Shown here piece after piece: positions 22,411 through 33,529 of a stretch of 64,000 nucleotides of DNA. The translations under genes and the position numbers were made by a program. The DNA is taken from the NCBI RefSeq assembly GCF_022539505.1, contig NC_061509.1, positions 212,436,254 through 212,500,253 on the forward strand, read 5' to 3'. Position 1 is the first letter of the stretch. Every line of letters begins with the position of its first letter. Below the pieces are notes generated by a model. That model did no database searches and was not told the DNA's origin. It was given only the letters and a program-made list of their open reading frames with translations. This DNA is from Lolium rigidum. Lineage: Eukaryota > Streptophyta > Magnoliopsida > Poales > Poaceae.

Positions 22411-22668
22411 TCCCAAAATTATGCATAGAAATGTGGCCAAGCAAAAAGAGGCAGATACATTCCCAAAATGATGTTGGAATTATTAGAGTACATGTTTGAA
22501 CTATGTTTGAATGATGTTGGAATGATGAGATTACATGTTTTGAGAAACTCATGTCAAAATGTGCTAAAAAAGAGCTCCAAAGGTAGGGTAAATGGCCTCA
22601 TTTCTAAGCAAGTTTTTTTGATCTTGTCTAAATTGGCCAAATAAGTTCACAACACATCAATTCCATGT

Positions 22669-23742
22669 AAGAAGACTATGTGAGAAGGATTTCCATTTTT
22701 TTGATTTTTTTTGAATTTTTTATGCTCATCTCAAATTTAGTCAAACCTAACTTTGACCATCATTTTATCAAGTTTTAAACATGGAATTGTAAAACTAAGC
22801 ATGGATCCTTGTTATTCACTCCAAAATGAAGCTTTGGTGAGGTTTTTGAAACTTTTCATGTTCCAAACCCTAAACCTCTTGTCTTCACCCTCGAACTTGT
22901 ACCCCAGTGTTTGAGATATCACATTAGACACATAGTTTTTTTGTTGAACAACATGTAGACCATGTTTATCAACTGAATGGGTAGTATATGACATAAGAAG
23001 ACTATGTGAGAAGGATTTCCATTTTTTTGGTTTTTTTTAAATTTTTTATGCTCATCTCAAATTTAGTCAAACCTAACTTTGACCATCATTTTATCAAGTT
23101 TTAAACATGGAATTGTAAAACTAAGCATGGATCCTTGTTATTCACTCCAAAATGAAGCTTTGGTGAGGTTTTTGAAACTTTTCATGTTCCAAACCCTAAA
23201 CCTCTTGTCTTCACCTTCGAACTTGTACCCCAGTGTTTGAGATATCACATTAGACACATGGTTTTTTTGTTGAACAACATGTAGACCATGTTTATCAACT
23301 ATAATGGGTAGTATATGACATAAGAAGACTATGTGAGAAGGATTTCCATTTTTTTTGATTTTTTTTGAATTTTTTATGCTCATCTCAAATTTAGTCAAAC
23401 CTAACTTTGACCATCATTTTATCAAGTTTTAAACATGGAATTGTAAAACTAAGCATGGATCCTTGTTATTCACTCCAAAATGAAGCTTTGGTGAGGTTTT
23501 TGAAACTTTTCATGTTCCAAACCCTAAACCTCTTGTCTTCACCCTCGAACTTGTACCCCAGTTGTTTGAGATATCACATTAGACACATGGTTTTTTTGTT
23601 GAACAGCATGTAGACCATGTTTATCAACTAGAATCGGTACTATATGACATAAGAAGTCTATGTGAGAAGGATTTCCATTTTTTCGATTTTTTTTGAATTT
23701 TTTATGCTCATTTCAAGTTTGGTCAAAGCCTAATTTTGACCA
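22669..23742. repeat. Satellite-like tandem array, unit about 327 bp, three full copies and a partial one
   Basis: Units start with AAGAAG(A/T)CTATGTGAGAAGG at 22669, 22995, 23322 and 23651, giving periods of 326, 327 and 329 bp. The first three are nearly identical and differ by single-base changes and small indels; the fourth stops near 23742. Reading frames within the array repeat with the units and are not genes. The array lies wholly within the MULE. I do not match it to a named Triticeae satellite. Confidence 0.92.
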
Positions 23743-24208
23743 GCTAACCCTATTCTTCTAGAAGGAAACTGGACCGATCCGTGGGTTGCTCTGCTTTGCA
23801 TTGTGGACCGTTCACCGCGGTAACGCCAGCCGTCCGATCTAGCCTTCTAGAAGGTTTCGGGGCCGATCCATGGACACCCTCGTTCTTCAACCTCATTGGT
23901 TCCTTTCTCCACGCGTACGGTGGGCTATAAGAACACTGAAATGTCCGTTGGGCCGTCCCGCGTGTCTAGGCCTGCGATGCATGCGCCATGCATGCGCCAT
24001 GCAGGCGCCACGCCAACGGCCCTTTCCACGTACCTCACTCGCCGACGCCTTTTAATGCATCGACGCAGCGTCTCAGCGTTGCCATCGTCTCAGCTCTCGC
24101 AGCGATGCAGCGGCATCGCTTTGCCATCGTCAATACGCTTAATTATTTTTGGAAGACGGCTAGCCACGCGTTAATTCATTAGGAACCACCCAATTATGAG
24201 CCAACCTC

Positions 24209-24217
24209 TTTATAAGG
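24209..24217 (+). promoter_or_regulatory. TATA box of the 130-aa gene
   Basis: TTTATAAGG stands about 100 bp before the ATG at 24317. The broken paralogue has TATTTATA at the equivalent place and the same CTCTCCCACACACC leader, so the promoter was duplicated with the gene. Confidence 0.6.
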
Positions 24218-24316
24218 GGCCTCTCTTCCTCTCCCACACACCAACCGAGCGAGCCTCTCTTCCTCTCCCTCTCCAAAGCACCACGCACCCAAGCGAGCCT
24301 CTCCGCCTCTCCGAAG

Positions 24317-24709
24317 ATGCAAGACACGGGACCGACCTTCCGCCGTCCGCGCACCACGACGGAGCTACTCTATCCGGCGGACGTCCTCGTCGAGAAGACG
24401 CTCCGTGTGTGGGCAAAGTCGAGGTGGAGGACCGAGGTCGAGCTCACTCGAGACTTCCTCGACGAGGGCTTCTCCCACCTCCCACCGGGCTCGCCCGTCA
24501 TGTACTACGTCAACGAGTCTCGTGAAGGCGTCGCCCTCAAGCTGCTCACGGTCACCTTCGCCAACCGATTTGACGCGTACGCCCTCCTCGGTGAGGTCTT
24601 CCGGTGCGGCCGCGAGTCAATCTTCTTCACAACCTACAACGTCTTCACCGATTGCGACGCCATCTTCTTCTCCGGGAAACCTATGCACTGCCTCCCGTAC
24701 TACAAGTGA
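24317..24709 (+). CDS. Intronless gene for a 130-aa protein of unknown function
   Basis: The frame starts MQDTGPTFRRP and ends MHCLPYYK, stop. The ATG is the first after the TATA box and is conserved in the paralogue at 34828. Shared blocks are LRVWA.SRWR (near residue 31), HLPPGSP (near 54), VALKLLTVT (near 72, as VTLKLLTVT in the paralogue), ESIFFTTYN (near 98) and MHCLPY at the end. It has no signal peptide or membrane segment, a cysteine-poor sequence and a mixed hydrophobic/charged composition suggestive of a small globular cytosolic or nuclear protein. It lies within a MULE but has its own promoter and a trailing 3' region also shared with the paralogue, so the whole gene was probably captured. 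I recognise no family. Confidence 0.7.
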   Translation: MQDTGPTFRRPRTTTELLYPADVLVEKTLRVWAKSRWRTEVELTRDFLDEGFSHLPPGSPVMYYVNESREGVALKLLTVTFANRFDAYALLGEVFRCGRESIFFTTYNVFTDCDAIFFSGKPMHCLPYYK

Positions 24710-25371
24710 AGACGCCGGTGAAGAAGGTGGTGCGGCGCAGGTGGTGCGGCAGGTGGTGCGGCCAAGATGTGTTCTCGTCAACCTTGTCATGTTTTTTTAG
24801 CTTTACGTTTTCATTTTCTATGTGGTTCCGTGTTGAGTCGTGTCAAGTCGTGTGTCACTCAACTTATCTATCTATCTAAGTTATTTCCGTGTAATGGTGG
24901 AACTAAGCATCTTATGTATCGAATTTATCTAAGTTATTTTGCGTGATGATCTGGCTACCAATATTTGCATCTCATATATCTTAGTTTTCTATGATTTCGA
25001 TGTAATATATCAAGGGTGTATGAATCATGAAATCACAAACATGGATCCAAGTATGAACTTTGATGTATTATAAGTAGGGTACCCATAGTATGAAACAAAA
25101 AATCACAAACACGCAATGCTTGAAATCAGATAAATGCACCATTTTCCCCGCAAGAATATAAAGATGCACCCTTTTTGTTTGATTATTTTTCCAACCTAAA
25201 CCACAAACACGTAATGCTTCAAATAACAAAGACGCACCTTTTTTTTTGGTTAAGCAGCGTGCATAAACACAAAGAACAAACATATACGTCCTTACACCAT
25301 AAACCAAGTCACGAACTAGAACTAACTATAGTTAGATTTCTTCCTTTCGGTTTTCAATATCTTTCCATCTG

Positions 25372-25446
25372 CCCCACTGGTTACCGTAGCAATTCTTCAC
25401 GCTACCAAACAAAGCGGTCTTGGGTTCGAGTCCCAGCCGCACCCTT
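25372..25446 (+). other. tRNA-like pol III B-box sequence near the MULE right end
   Basis: GGGTTCGAGTCCCAGC at about 25427-25442 matches the T-arm and B box of tRNA genes, and CCACTGGTTACC at about 25375-25386 resembles a degenerate A box. The expected acceptor stem is absent, so a working tRNA is unlikely. A similar block occurs at 33785-33860 on the other strand. Confidence 0.35.
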
Positions 25447-26007
25447 TTTGTTTGTTCATTTTTCACCATTTTTTTAAACACCCTTCTCATCCGCCCAAAG
25501 CCAAACCTTGTGGGTCCCACGTGAAACGGCCAAGCAACGGTCCTCTTTTCAAACGCGTCTCCGCCTGGTCCCACCCGAAACAGCCGAGTCATGGACGTTT
25601 GACTTGAATGAAACGGTAGGCTCACGGAACGAGCCGTTGCACACATACTAGTGGCAAAACTGAGAACCATTCTGCTCTAGTGGCAAAACTAAGTGTTGCG
25701 CGGGCTGTAGTGGCAAACCAATAATTAACCCAAACCAAAAAGTCAGATGTACTCATATATATGTGCGCCATGCTATCATCTCCACCACTTTGATTTGACT
25801 ACCTAGGGCAACATAACAAGCTCCGGATACTTGGCAGCTTCAGTTGGCGTAATAGACATTCCCTCATGTTTTGTCGAACACACCCTTCGTCCTCTTTGAT
25901 GTAGATTTTTTTAATATTTTGTCCAACAATGAGATGAGTGCGGGAAACTATAAAGAGAGAGTGAGAGGAGACATGGTGGAGGGCAAGCGAGCGAGACAAA
26001 GTATGGT

Positions 26008-27260
26008 CACTAGTAGAAAAAGGGGTCTTTCGTCCAACCCTTTAGTACCGGTTTCCTTACGAACCGGTACTAAAGGGTGCATTAGTACCGGTTGCACTGC
26101 ACAGACCTTTAATACCGGTTCGTGACGAGAACCGGTACTAAAGGTACCCTTTAGTACCGGTTCGTGTCACGAACCGGTACTAAAGGTTTTTCCCGCTCCC
26201 CACACACCTCCACCCCCCCGTGGATCGCCTTTTTTTGCTTTGTAAAATACAAATGAAAATGATAGAAAATTCAAAAAAATAAAATGTTTTCAGATTCTTG
26301 TATGTTATGCAACCTAGTATTGGGGAAAATTAACAAATTTGAATTTTCACTTTTTTGCAAAAAAGTTTTGGAAAATGGTAAAACCGCAAGAACTTTTGCG
26401 TACGACGTCGAAAAAAAACGTATAATATATCAAAATAATCGTGGGAAAAAGTTACATCCGAATTCACCGGGATTTACCCGGTTAGCCAAATTTTAGATTC
26501 TCAAAATTCCAAATCAAAATATGAAAGCAGGAAGATTTTAGGTTTTTTCCAAAACTTTAGAATTTTATATATTTTTTATTTTTTAAAAATTAAAATTAAT
26601 AATTATAAGATTTTTTGATTCCCAGAATAACTATTACTTTTATCAAATTATAAGATTTTCAAATTTTCAGGTTTAAAGTTTGGCAAAAAATATATAAAAA
26701 TAATACAAATTAAAAAGTTAATTTTATTTATTTATTCAACATTATTATTACATCATTACTTTTGTTTATTAAAGAAATTATTTGCAATACAAATAATAAA
26801 GAAGTGTCACATTGACCAACATGTTAAGAGGATTGATATGATACTACTATCAACAACATGCGCGCAAGCACTTGGAAGTGGGATGGAAAGGAACCCGGAA
26901 GTTAAGCGTGCTAGTGTTGGAGTAGTGTGAGGATGGGTGACCGACCGGGAAGTTTGACCAAGGGTAAGTAATTGACTAGAGATTAAGTGTAGTTAGAGAC
27001 TAACGGAAATATTAGAAATTATGAAAAAAGGGAGTGAAAAATAATTAGAAAAAAAATGGATAAAAAAATTAAACGAAATAGCCTTTTTGTGAAAAAAATA
27101 AAAAAAAGATCTCCAGCTCCGCGGGCACCTTTAGTACCGGTTCGTAAGGAACCGGTACTAAAGGATGGAGGCCTTTAGTGCCGGATCTTTAGTACCGGTT
27201 CCAAAACCGGTACTAAAGGCCCTTTCAAACCGGTACAAAAGGGGGGTTTCTCTACTAGTG
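26008..27260. mobile_element. Non-autonomous CACTA element with GGT target duplication
   Basis: The element starts CACTAGTAGAAAAAGGGG at 26008 and ends TTTCTCTACTAGTG at 27260, with GGT on each side (26005-26007 and 27261-27263). Subterminal palindromic copies of TTTAGTACCGGTTCGT cluster at both ends (26040-26190 and 27125-27225), the expected transposase-binding and hairpin-forming zone. The AT-rich interior has no transposase. It holds a 5S rRNA-like segment. The equivalent stretch of copies A and C is uninterrupted. Confidence 0.93.
26830..26960 (+). pseudogene. 5S rRNA-derived segment within the CACTA element
   Basis: GAAGTTAAGCGTGCT at 26898-26912 is identical to the A-box region of plant 5S rRNA. 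AGGATGGGTGACC at 26930-26942 is identical to the C-box region. The 30-bp distance between GTTAAGCGTG and GGATGGGTGA equals that in 5S RNA. GGAACCCGGAA before and CCGGGAAGT after also follow the 5S order. The first 40-50 positions are diverged or rearranged, so it is no functional rRNA gene, but the pol III internal control region is well kept. Confidence 0.8.
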
Positions 27261-30200
27261 GGTGAACTGACAACAAAGAGTTCCGTGAGAGGGATCAGAA
27301 TGGGAGTGGGTAGAGCATGCACGAGGCGCATGATTTAGATATATTGTGTTAAGAAAGAATGATCGCCATAGAGCTCATGAGGGGTAATCCCGAATGAAAA
27401 GTAACAATTGTGGGATGTATGGCATATCAAACGTAAGGTGTTCGGGTTGACAAAATAAGAAAAGTCCTAAAGAATCCCATCTATATCCAACCAAGTGAAT
27501 GTTTTATCTTTTATTTGTTAACAACTAACCCAACAGAAACGATTGAATTAAGAGAAGTAATATATAGATGTAGTGCTAAACGGCATATTCCAATGGAAGC
27601 GGACTTTTGGCTCCCGGGTGCAACGCACCCCCATAGATCAAAAAAATTATAGTAATTTAAAAAAGTTAAACTTTTTTTGAATCTTCCTAGAAACCAAGGA
27701 TGATCAAGTTTGTACTCGTAAAAGAAATGTTTGGAAACTAAATGATTTCCATGGTTTTCAGGGCAAAAAAGACAAAATTATGACGAATATAAAGTGAATA
27801 GTACCTGGTCACGGGATGTTTCGAGTTTGTTTTTTTTTACCCGGGATACAATAAATGTAATTTCCTAGGAAACATTTTGTTTCATGTACAATACATAATC
27901 ATCTTTGATTCCCAAAAAAGTTTGAATTTTTTTAAAACTTTTCTTAATTTTTTTTCCAAGTATAGGAGTGCGTTACACCCGAGAGCCAATCTGTATTTCC
28001 CATATTCCAACCTGCTACATAATCGAAGCCAATGTCATTTATCAAATTTAGTGACGTGAGCAAATCAAGTATGCAACTGTAGCATTCTCATGTAAGGTGA
28101 ACGAGCATCTCAACCAATACCTTGCGACAAGGAACTCCTAACCATTTTTAGCTCGTTAAATTACTCGACGTTAGCAGAAATACGATAATAGGGCAAATGT
28201 AGTTGAAGGTTGAAATAAACATGCGCTGGAAGAAGCTTCAAAAATTCTTGATTTTGAAGGCGCCTCCACAGCTGTCAGATATATTATGGAAACGTTCTAG
28301 TATAAACTGATAAGCAAGTAACGTACACCTCGCGTGTTGCTTCTGTTTGGCAGATAACATGCATAAATACAGGGAAACGATCAGCCGTTGAATTTTCAGT
28401 GTCGCCTCATTTTCAGGTACGTGTTGTTGATAAGAAGGAAGGGAAAACAAGAGAAAACGGGTGTCTTGTTCTAGAGTAGCGAGTAGCTTGGTTTTATTTG
28501 ATGGCAGTTCTTTGAACTTTCTTTCGTTTTCAAAACTTTCATTGTCTTGGAAAAAAAAGCCTGAACGGAACCGGCTGAGGACAGACTGAGGCATGCATCC
28601 AAGCTACTCTTGAGTGGTTGTCAACCTCTGCGATTTGGATTTTGGGATTCCCTGATGAAAATGACACAAAAACTGCTAGCTGTAGAATTCACTTTGATTC
28701 AACCAAAACATTTGACAACCAAACCACTCAAGAGTAGGTTGAATGGATGCCAATGCTGACAATGGGGCACTTGCCGCTTTGTACTCATTTTCATCTTTTG
28801 TCACCTCCAATAATTCCTCCAGGCCATGATTCAGTCTCTAGTTTAATATGCTCCTCATAATAAGATAATAATCCCAAAGTCGATGGCTTGTTTAGGAGAT
28901 TGCTAAGGTCGCCGGTGGGATGTCGTGCTTGAATTGGAGATTAGTAACAGGCACGCATGAATAGACATTATTGGTTGATGTTTTCGTTTTCCTTTTTTGT
29001 GTGTTTATTTAGAACAAATCGTTGCTTTCCAATTTGTTCTTCGCCGCAGATAGAGGCAATACAGTACATGTACATGCCTACCTTAACTGCCAAGCAGTTG
29101 TGGTGTTAGCAAAGCGTTGGCGTGTGTAGGACCAGAAGCTGGATGCAGGCAGGTTTAATTGACCACTGGGTGTGAGTTGATTCAGATTTGGTAAACATCA
29201 CTAGTACCAACTAGAACAAACCCATCGCCTGCTTTCATCTTTAGAAGCATGGCGATTGAAGCAAGGGGAGAAAAACTCCAGCCTCTAGGTAGAATATTGC
29301 TTGAGATCGAAAGATGCAAAAGAGAGCTGGCTAGAAAGAATCAAATGCCTGCCATCTTTCTTCTCGAGGTGTGCCTGTCAACTGATGCATCGTTGCATCT
29401 ACCTTCCTTGCAGACAACCTAGGTGCGAATTTTCGCCCACCCCTTCAGTCTCGCAATTGCTCTAGTTTGTTTGGTTTCTTCTCCTCGACGATGAACCTGC
29501 ACGTGGTCGTGATTGGCTCTGAGAAGTTTACTTGTGCAGACATCTGAAGGTGGAGACATAAACTAATCAGCCGTGACAAGAAGGCTGATTAATCTCCGGT
29601 GTCTTTGAGTTAATTAACCTTTACTGCTTTACCATCTCGATCTACTAGAGGATACTACCATCTGGCATTCTGGCAAGCACAAGCGATCGAGACAAAGAGC
29701 TGTAGTAGTTGTCTGCAATGCTAAGTTGCTAACCCATGACATAAGAATGCAGTTTCCATTGGTAACACATGCCTGATTAATTTGGTCAATCCCGCTGTGT
29801 CTGAATTTGTCAATTGCACCAAACTAGTGCACTACTTGTGCCCCGAGGTCGAGGACAAAACTGCATCAATCGCAGGCAGCGTACGTGTACACTGTAGTAT
29901 GATTTGCTAAGTGCTTAGCTGATAGCTATGCGTGTTCCTCTCAGCGTAGTTAGTCAATTAGGCCGGTCGAATCCGGCATGGTATAGCTAGCTGATCTCCC
30001 TTGCAGTGACGATCCAGAGTTTGAAGTACTCCCTCCATCATATAAAGGTTATTTAAGATTTGTTAAGGGCGTAATTTTCAAAATCTATAAACCTCGATCT
30101 TCGTAAATCTATTCTCCCCCTCTAGACGATAAACCTAGATCTTTCAAAATTGGAATCACACTATTCTTTCAAATAGAGGTGTGTGTATATATTCATGTTT

Positions 30201-30581
30201 TTCATATATTTATAAAGATTTAAGTATTTTGCGTGGCCTTGTAATCTAAAAAATTTTTAGAACTTTTTATAGATTCTTATGTGTCTGCGGATTAAGTCCT
30301 TTAAACTAAGGTAGTAAATTTCAAAAAATAAGAACTTAACACATGTTTAGTTAATCGTTTTTGCTTCCGTACGCACCCACCACAAACTCGCCAAACCGCG
30401 AAAAGACGTGGACGGTTAGGATTCGGTCATACCGATTCGGGTCTGGGGGCATGATCGTCATTTCCTGTGGACTTCGGGTTTGGCTGGGTTCGTATCAGCC
30501 CATGTACAAGCCCGTATGACCCATACCTCTATGTATTATACGCCTACGTGTCCACGCGCGGCCACGACGGAACCGCCGACA

Positions 30582-30588
30582 TATAAAT
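30582..30588 (+). promoter_or_regulatory. TATA box of the XS-type zinc-finger gene
   Basis: TATAAAT is placed about 120 bp before the ATG at 30706, downstream of a GC-richer region (30380-30575), and is followed by a leader with AAACCCTAG. Confidence 0.55.
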
Positions 30589-30705
30589 GTCTTTCTCCCC
30601 GTCCTCTTCACCACATCTATCCAAAGCAAAGCAATCCCCAAATCGGGCAAAAAACCCTAGGTCAAGAACAGCAGAGCTCGCTCTCGTGCTCGTTCGCGCT
30701 CGTCC

Positions 30706-32748
30706 ATGGAGAGGGGGAAGGGGAAGGAGGGGAAGGGCAAGGAGGCGGCGGTTGAGGAAACCCGCTTGGCCGCTTCATCGGCGGGCGGAGCTGCCCCAGC
30801 ATCCGAGCTCCGCTTGGGGCCGGAGGACGGTGGGTGCACCGGCGAGCAAGAAGCGTGCGCACGAGACGGAGGCGCGCAGCGGCGGCGCCAGAAGAAGAAT
30901 CGGAAGAACCGCGAGAGGCAGGAGAGGAAGGCGGCGGGGGAAAAGATCAACAGCCCCGACGACGTGCCCACCTTCGACGAATCCGACTCCGCCGACCCGT
31001 CCGAGGTAAATTTCTCCGCCGACCCCGACGACATGCATGAATGCCTTGCTCGCTCGCAAGCTTGTACGAAATCCGTGGATTTGGCTAATCTATATGCTGT
31101 GAATTTGTTGTACTACCAAGCCATTTTGATATTTCTAGTAGTTCCGGAGATGAATTTGAGCTTGCTCAAGTGTTCATCCGAGGTTCTTGCTTGGTTGGGT
31201 TCCCCGTAATCCCTATCTCGCTCATAAATAAGGCTATCTAGTTTGATTAGCTTGCTATTATGACTGGTTCCTAGCAATTATATGGATCTACGCACTCGGA
31301 TGATTCACTTATCAATTGTGCCTCGCTTGCAATTGATGTCTAGACAGGTTTTAGATTAACCGCTACTACATTGTATGGACAAAGAAGTTTATCATAAATG
31401 TGGCTCCAATACTAGCAGATGTTGCCTGTTAATCACTGCATGGAAGCCTTGATTTCTTGACTGGAGCTTTGCCTTCACTAGAGTGTCATGTGCAAGTCAT
31501 GCTACCGTAAACTTGATCATTTGGTGTTGTTATTGTTAATAATTGAACTATGGTTGCTTGCTGTGTAAGGATATTCACTGGAATTCTTTATTGATGAACT
31601 GTGTATTGGTAATGATTCAATTTGTTTGAGAAGAATGGATGGATGCCAACTATTGTTGGATTAATATTCATCACAATCTAAATCTGTCCATATTATGATG
31701 ATTGATGCTATGGCTGTGGCTTACTAGGTTTGATGTGACCTCAGTAGCTCTTGGATACTGCTCATTGGTTGCTCACCTTGATGGATAAACTCGTTGGTTT
31801 TTATTAATAGAGATCCTCACAGTAGGGTATCATACATATGAATGCCACTATGATTGTTTTATGAAGAAAATAAGGGTTTCTGATGGTTTAATAGCTAGGT
31901 GGTGCTAGGTGGTGTATGTGGCTGTCAAAGCTTTGTGTGTATCTGGTTTATACTTGGATATGCTTGTATTTCATACTATTTTGCATATCTTCATCTACTG
32001 GGCACTCCAAGTTTTTGTTTGCCTCAAATATTGCTACCATCACTTGGTCTATACGAAGTGATGACTAATACCTTTTGAGCATCTGCTCATTGGTGTGATT
32101 TGAGCATGCATATTGATGGATTGGATCCTCTGGATCCTTTCCGTGTATCAAGTATACCTTTCTCCAAAGCATCTAGACATATATAGTGTTTTTCTTCGTG
32201 ATGGTATTGCCACTTGTTCCATTCCAAACACTAGTTTTTGTTTAAATTAGATATGGTATGTATAGTTACTAACTAAGTGCATTTATACAAATAATTACTT
32301 TGCATTGTTTTCATTCCTTTTCTATTTATAGTCATTACATTGTTTATATGCAATAGCAGCTAATTAACCTAATTTACTTCATCTAACAGGAGGATCCTTC
32401 GGATGAAGTCGGTTCCGACCGGGAGGATAGGGACCGAAGAGCGAGGCATGTTCTCCGCGGGCTTAGGTCCGGGGAGATTCGCTACCTTCTTGGCCCGGGT
32501 AGGTTCAAGTGCCCCTGGTGCGGCCGCAAGGAAATGCCGACGGACTTCCTCGGCATGTACCGAGCATGCCACCTACACCGGTGTTGGCAGCGGGCGGACA
32601 CCCGCACACATCGTGGCCAAGCATGCCGCCTACGGCCTGTTCCTCAAGAAGTACGCCCCGGCAGTAGGAGCATGCGGAGGATGGTGCCGACCTGCCCGCC
32701 TACCTCGCTCGCCGACCTCGCCTGCCTACTCGATGCCTCTTTCTTTAG
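30706..32748 (+). pseudogene. Two-exon XS-type zinc-finger protein gene with frameshifts
   Basis: Exon 1 (30706-31005) starts MERGKGKEGKGKEAAVEETR and is lysine- and acid-rich, with a basic patch RRRQKKNRKNRERQERK near residues 59-75 that could be nuclear. The intron 31006-32389 has GTAAAT and AACAG borders and keeps phase 0. Exon 2 continues EDPSDEVGSDREDRDRRARH, then GPGRFKCPWCGRKEMPTDF, which fits the paired cysteines of the XS zinc finger seen in SGS3-like and related plant proteins. After DFLGMY the frame must change to reach GVGSGRTPAHIVAKHAAYGL, which carries the histidine half of the finger, and change again to reach EHAEDGADLPAYLARR and a TAG at 32746. Without correction the frame ends in an unrelated tail. 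Two indels in about 150 bp argue for a pseudogene, although assembly errors are possible. XS fingers occur in RNA-silencing proteins; no XS or coiled-coil domain follows here. Confidence 0.6.
31006..32389 (+). other. Intron of the XS-type zinc-finger gene
   Basis: AT-rich non-coding DNA with GT and AG borders in phase 0. No nested element or RNA gene is seen. Confidence 0.55.
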
Positions 32749-32998
32749 TTGTGTGTTTATGTTAAACTCTGTCGTGCTTGTGGTGTTAAAACTTGGTTAA
32801 TGCTTGTTGTGAACTATGTTTCTATTTAAGTATGTGTGAACTATGTTTCTAATTAAGTATGCTTAGTGTTTAAGCATGTGTATGATGTGCTTACTACATA
32901 TGCTGATGTGTTGTGCATGCTTGGCCGTGTTGTGTGCTTGGATGCTAGGTAAGCATGTTCTATTTGCTTGCTGTTGATCTAGCTCGTTAGCATGATGT

Positions 32999-33308
32999 AG
33001 TGACAAAGATTTTTTTTTAGATCAACACGGGTTGCCCCCAGCCCCAATTTCATTGAAAAAGAAGCCAAGTGTATTACGAGATTAAAACTAGACACCAACA
33101 AAATAAAAGGAAAACAGGGTTTACTTGGGTAGATTGGCTGCCATCCCAACCAACTCCGATGTACCGAGATAGCTCTGGAACAGGTTTAGAGCGAGTGATC
33201 ACACACTGAAAACAACCGCCATCTAAATCCATTACATGGGGTCAAACAGATAGGTAGGACACACTAGCACAACTGCCATGCTTCAATTCACCAAGTGACA
33301 AAGATTTT
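32999..33308 (-). mobile_element. Short 5'-truncated retroposon with 15-bp target duplication
   Basis: AGTGACAAAGATTTT occurs at 32999-33013 and 33294-33308. The 280-bp insert starts on the plus strand with a T-run, so the element lies on the minus strand with its A-tail at 33013-33018. Its 3' end reads TCAATGAAATTGGGGCTGGG, typical of a plant LINE tail. No coding part remains. Confidence 0.8.
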
Positions 33309-33529
33309 GCCAAAGTAAGCGTTTGATTATAGGAAATCATGTGTCAGTTTTGCTCAGTTGTGTTGCGGACGATTTGTACATAATTGATACGGTATTTTCC
33401 GGTGGAAATGGGGGAAAACCTCTGGTAATCTAAAATAAAGACGGCGTGTTGGCGGTAGGGTGGAGTTGTTATCTTATGTGATACTTGACAGCAACAAATC
33501 TCTCGAGTCAACAACAAGAAATAGCTCAT

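Larger units (their letters stand above)
20882..25731. mobile_element. Mutator-like element (MULE), 4850 bp, with captured or internal genes
   Basis: The ends GGGTTAATTATTGGTTTGCC (20882) and its inverse (ending 25731) form an inverted repeat of about 83 bp with scattered mismatches, including TTTTGCCACTAGA(A/G)CAGAATGG. The 9-bp AAACCAAAA is duplicated at 20873-20881 and 25732-25740. Nine-bp duplications and long terminal repeats define Mutator elements, and a MuDR-type transposase relic lies at 22119-22410. The interior also holds a minus-strand coding fragment, a satellite array, an intact 130-aa gene with its own TATA box, and a tRNA-like box. Copies A and C lack the element at the matching place. 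Confidence 0.92.
20480..30020 (-). repeat. Duplicated unit, copy B (inverted), carrying two nested transposons
   Basis: Copy B corresponds to about 4740-8720 of copy A in reverse. It is split by a Mutator-like element (20882-25731) and a CACTA element (26008-27260). Remaining segments are 20480-20881, 25732-26007 and 27261-30020. The left half of unit A (703-4700) has no counterpart here. Right of 30020 the match ends and a CTCCCTCCATC motif, resembling a Stowaway end, is followed by sequence similar to 8560-8760. Frames inside are not conserved between copies. Confidence 0.8.

Noticed and set aside
22812..23613. Frames repeated in the satellite array
   Set aside because: They recur with the 327-bp unit and reflect repetition, not genes.
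25372..25446. Functional tRNA gene
   Set aside because: The B box and T loop are present but no acceptor stem pairs, and the same is true at 33785-33860.
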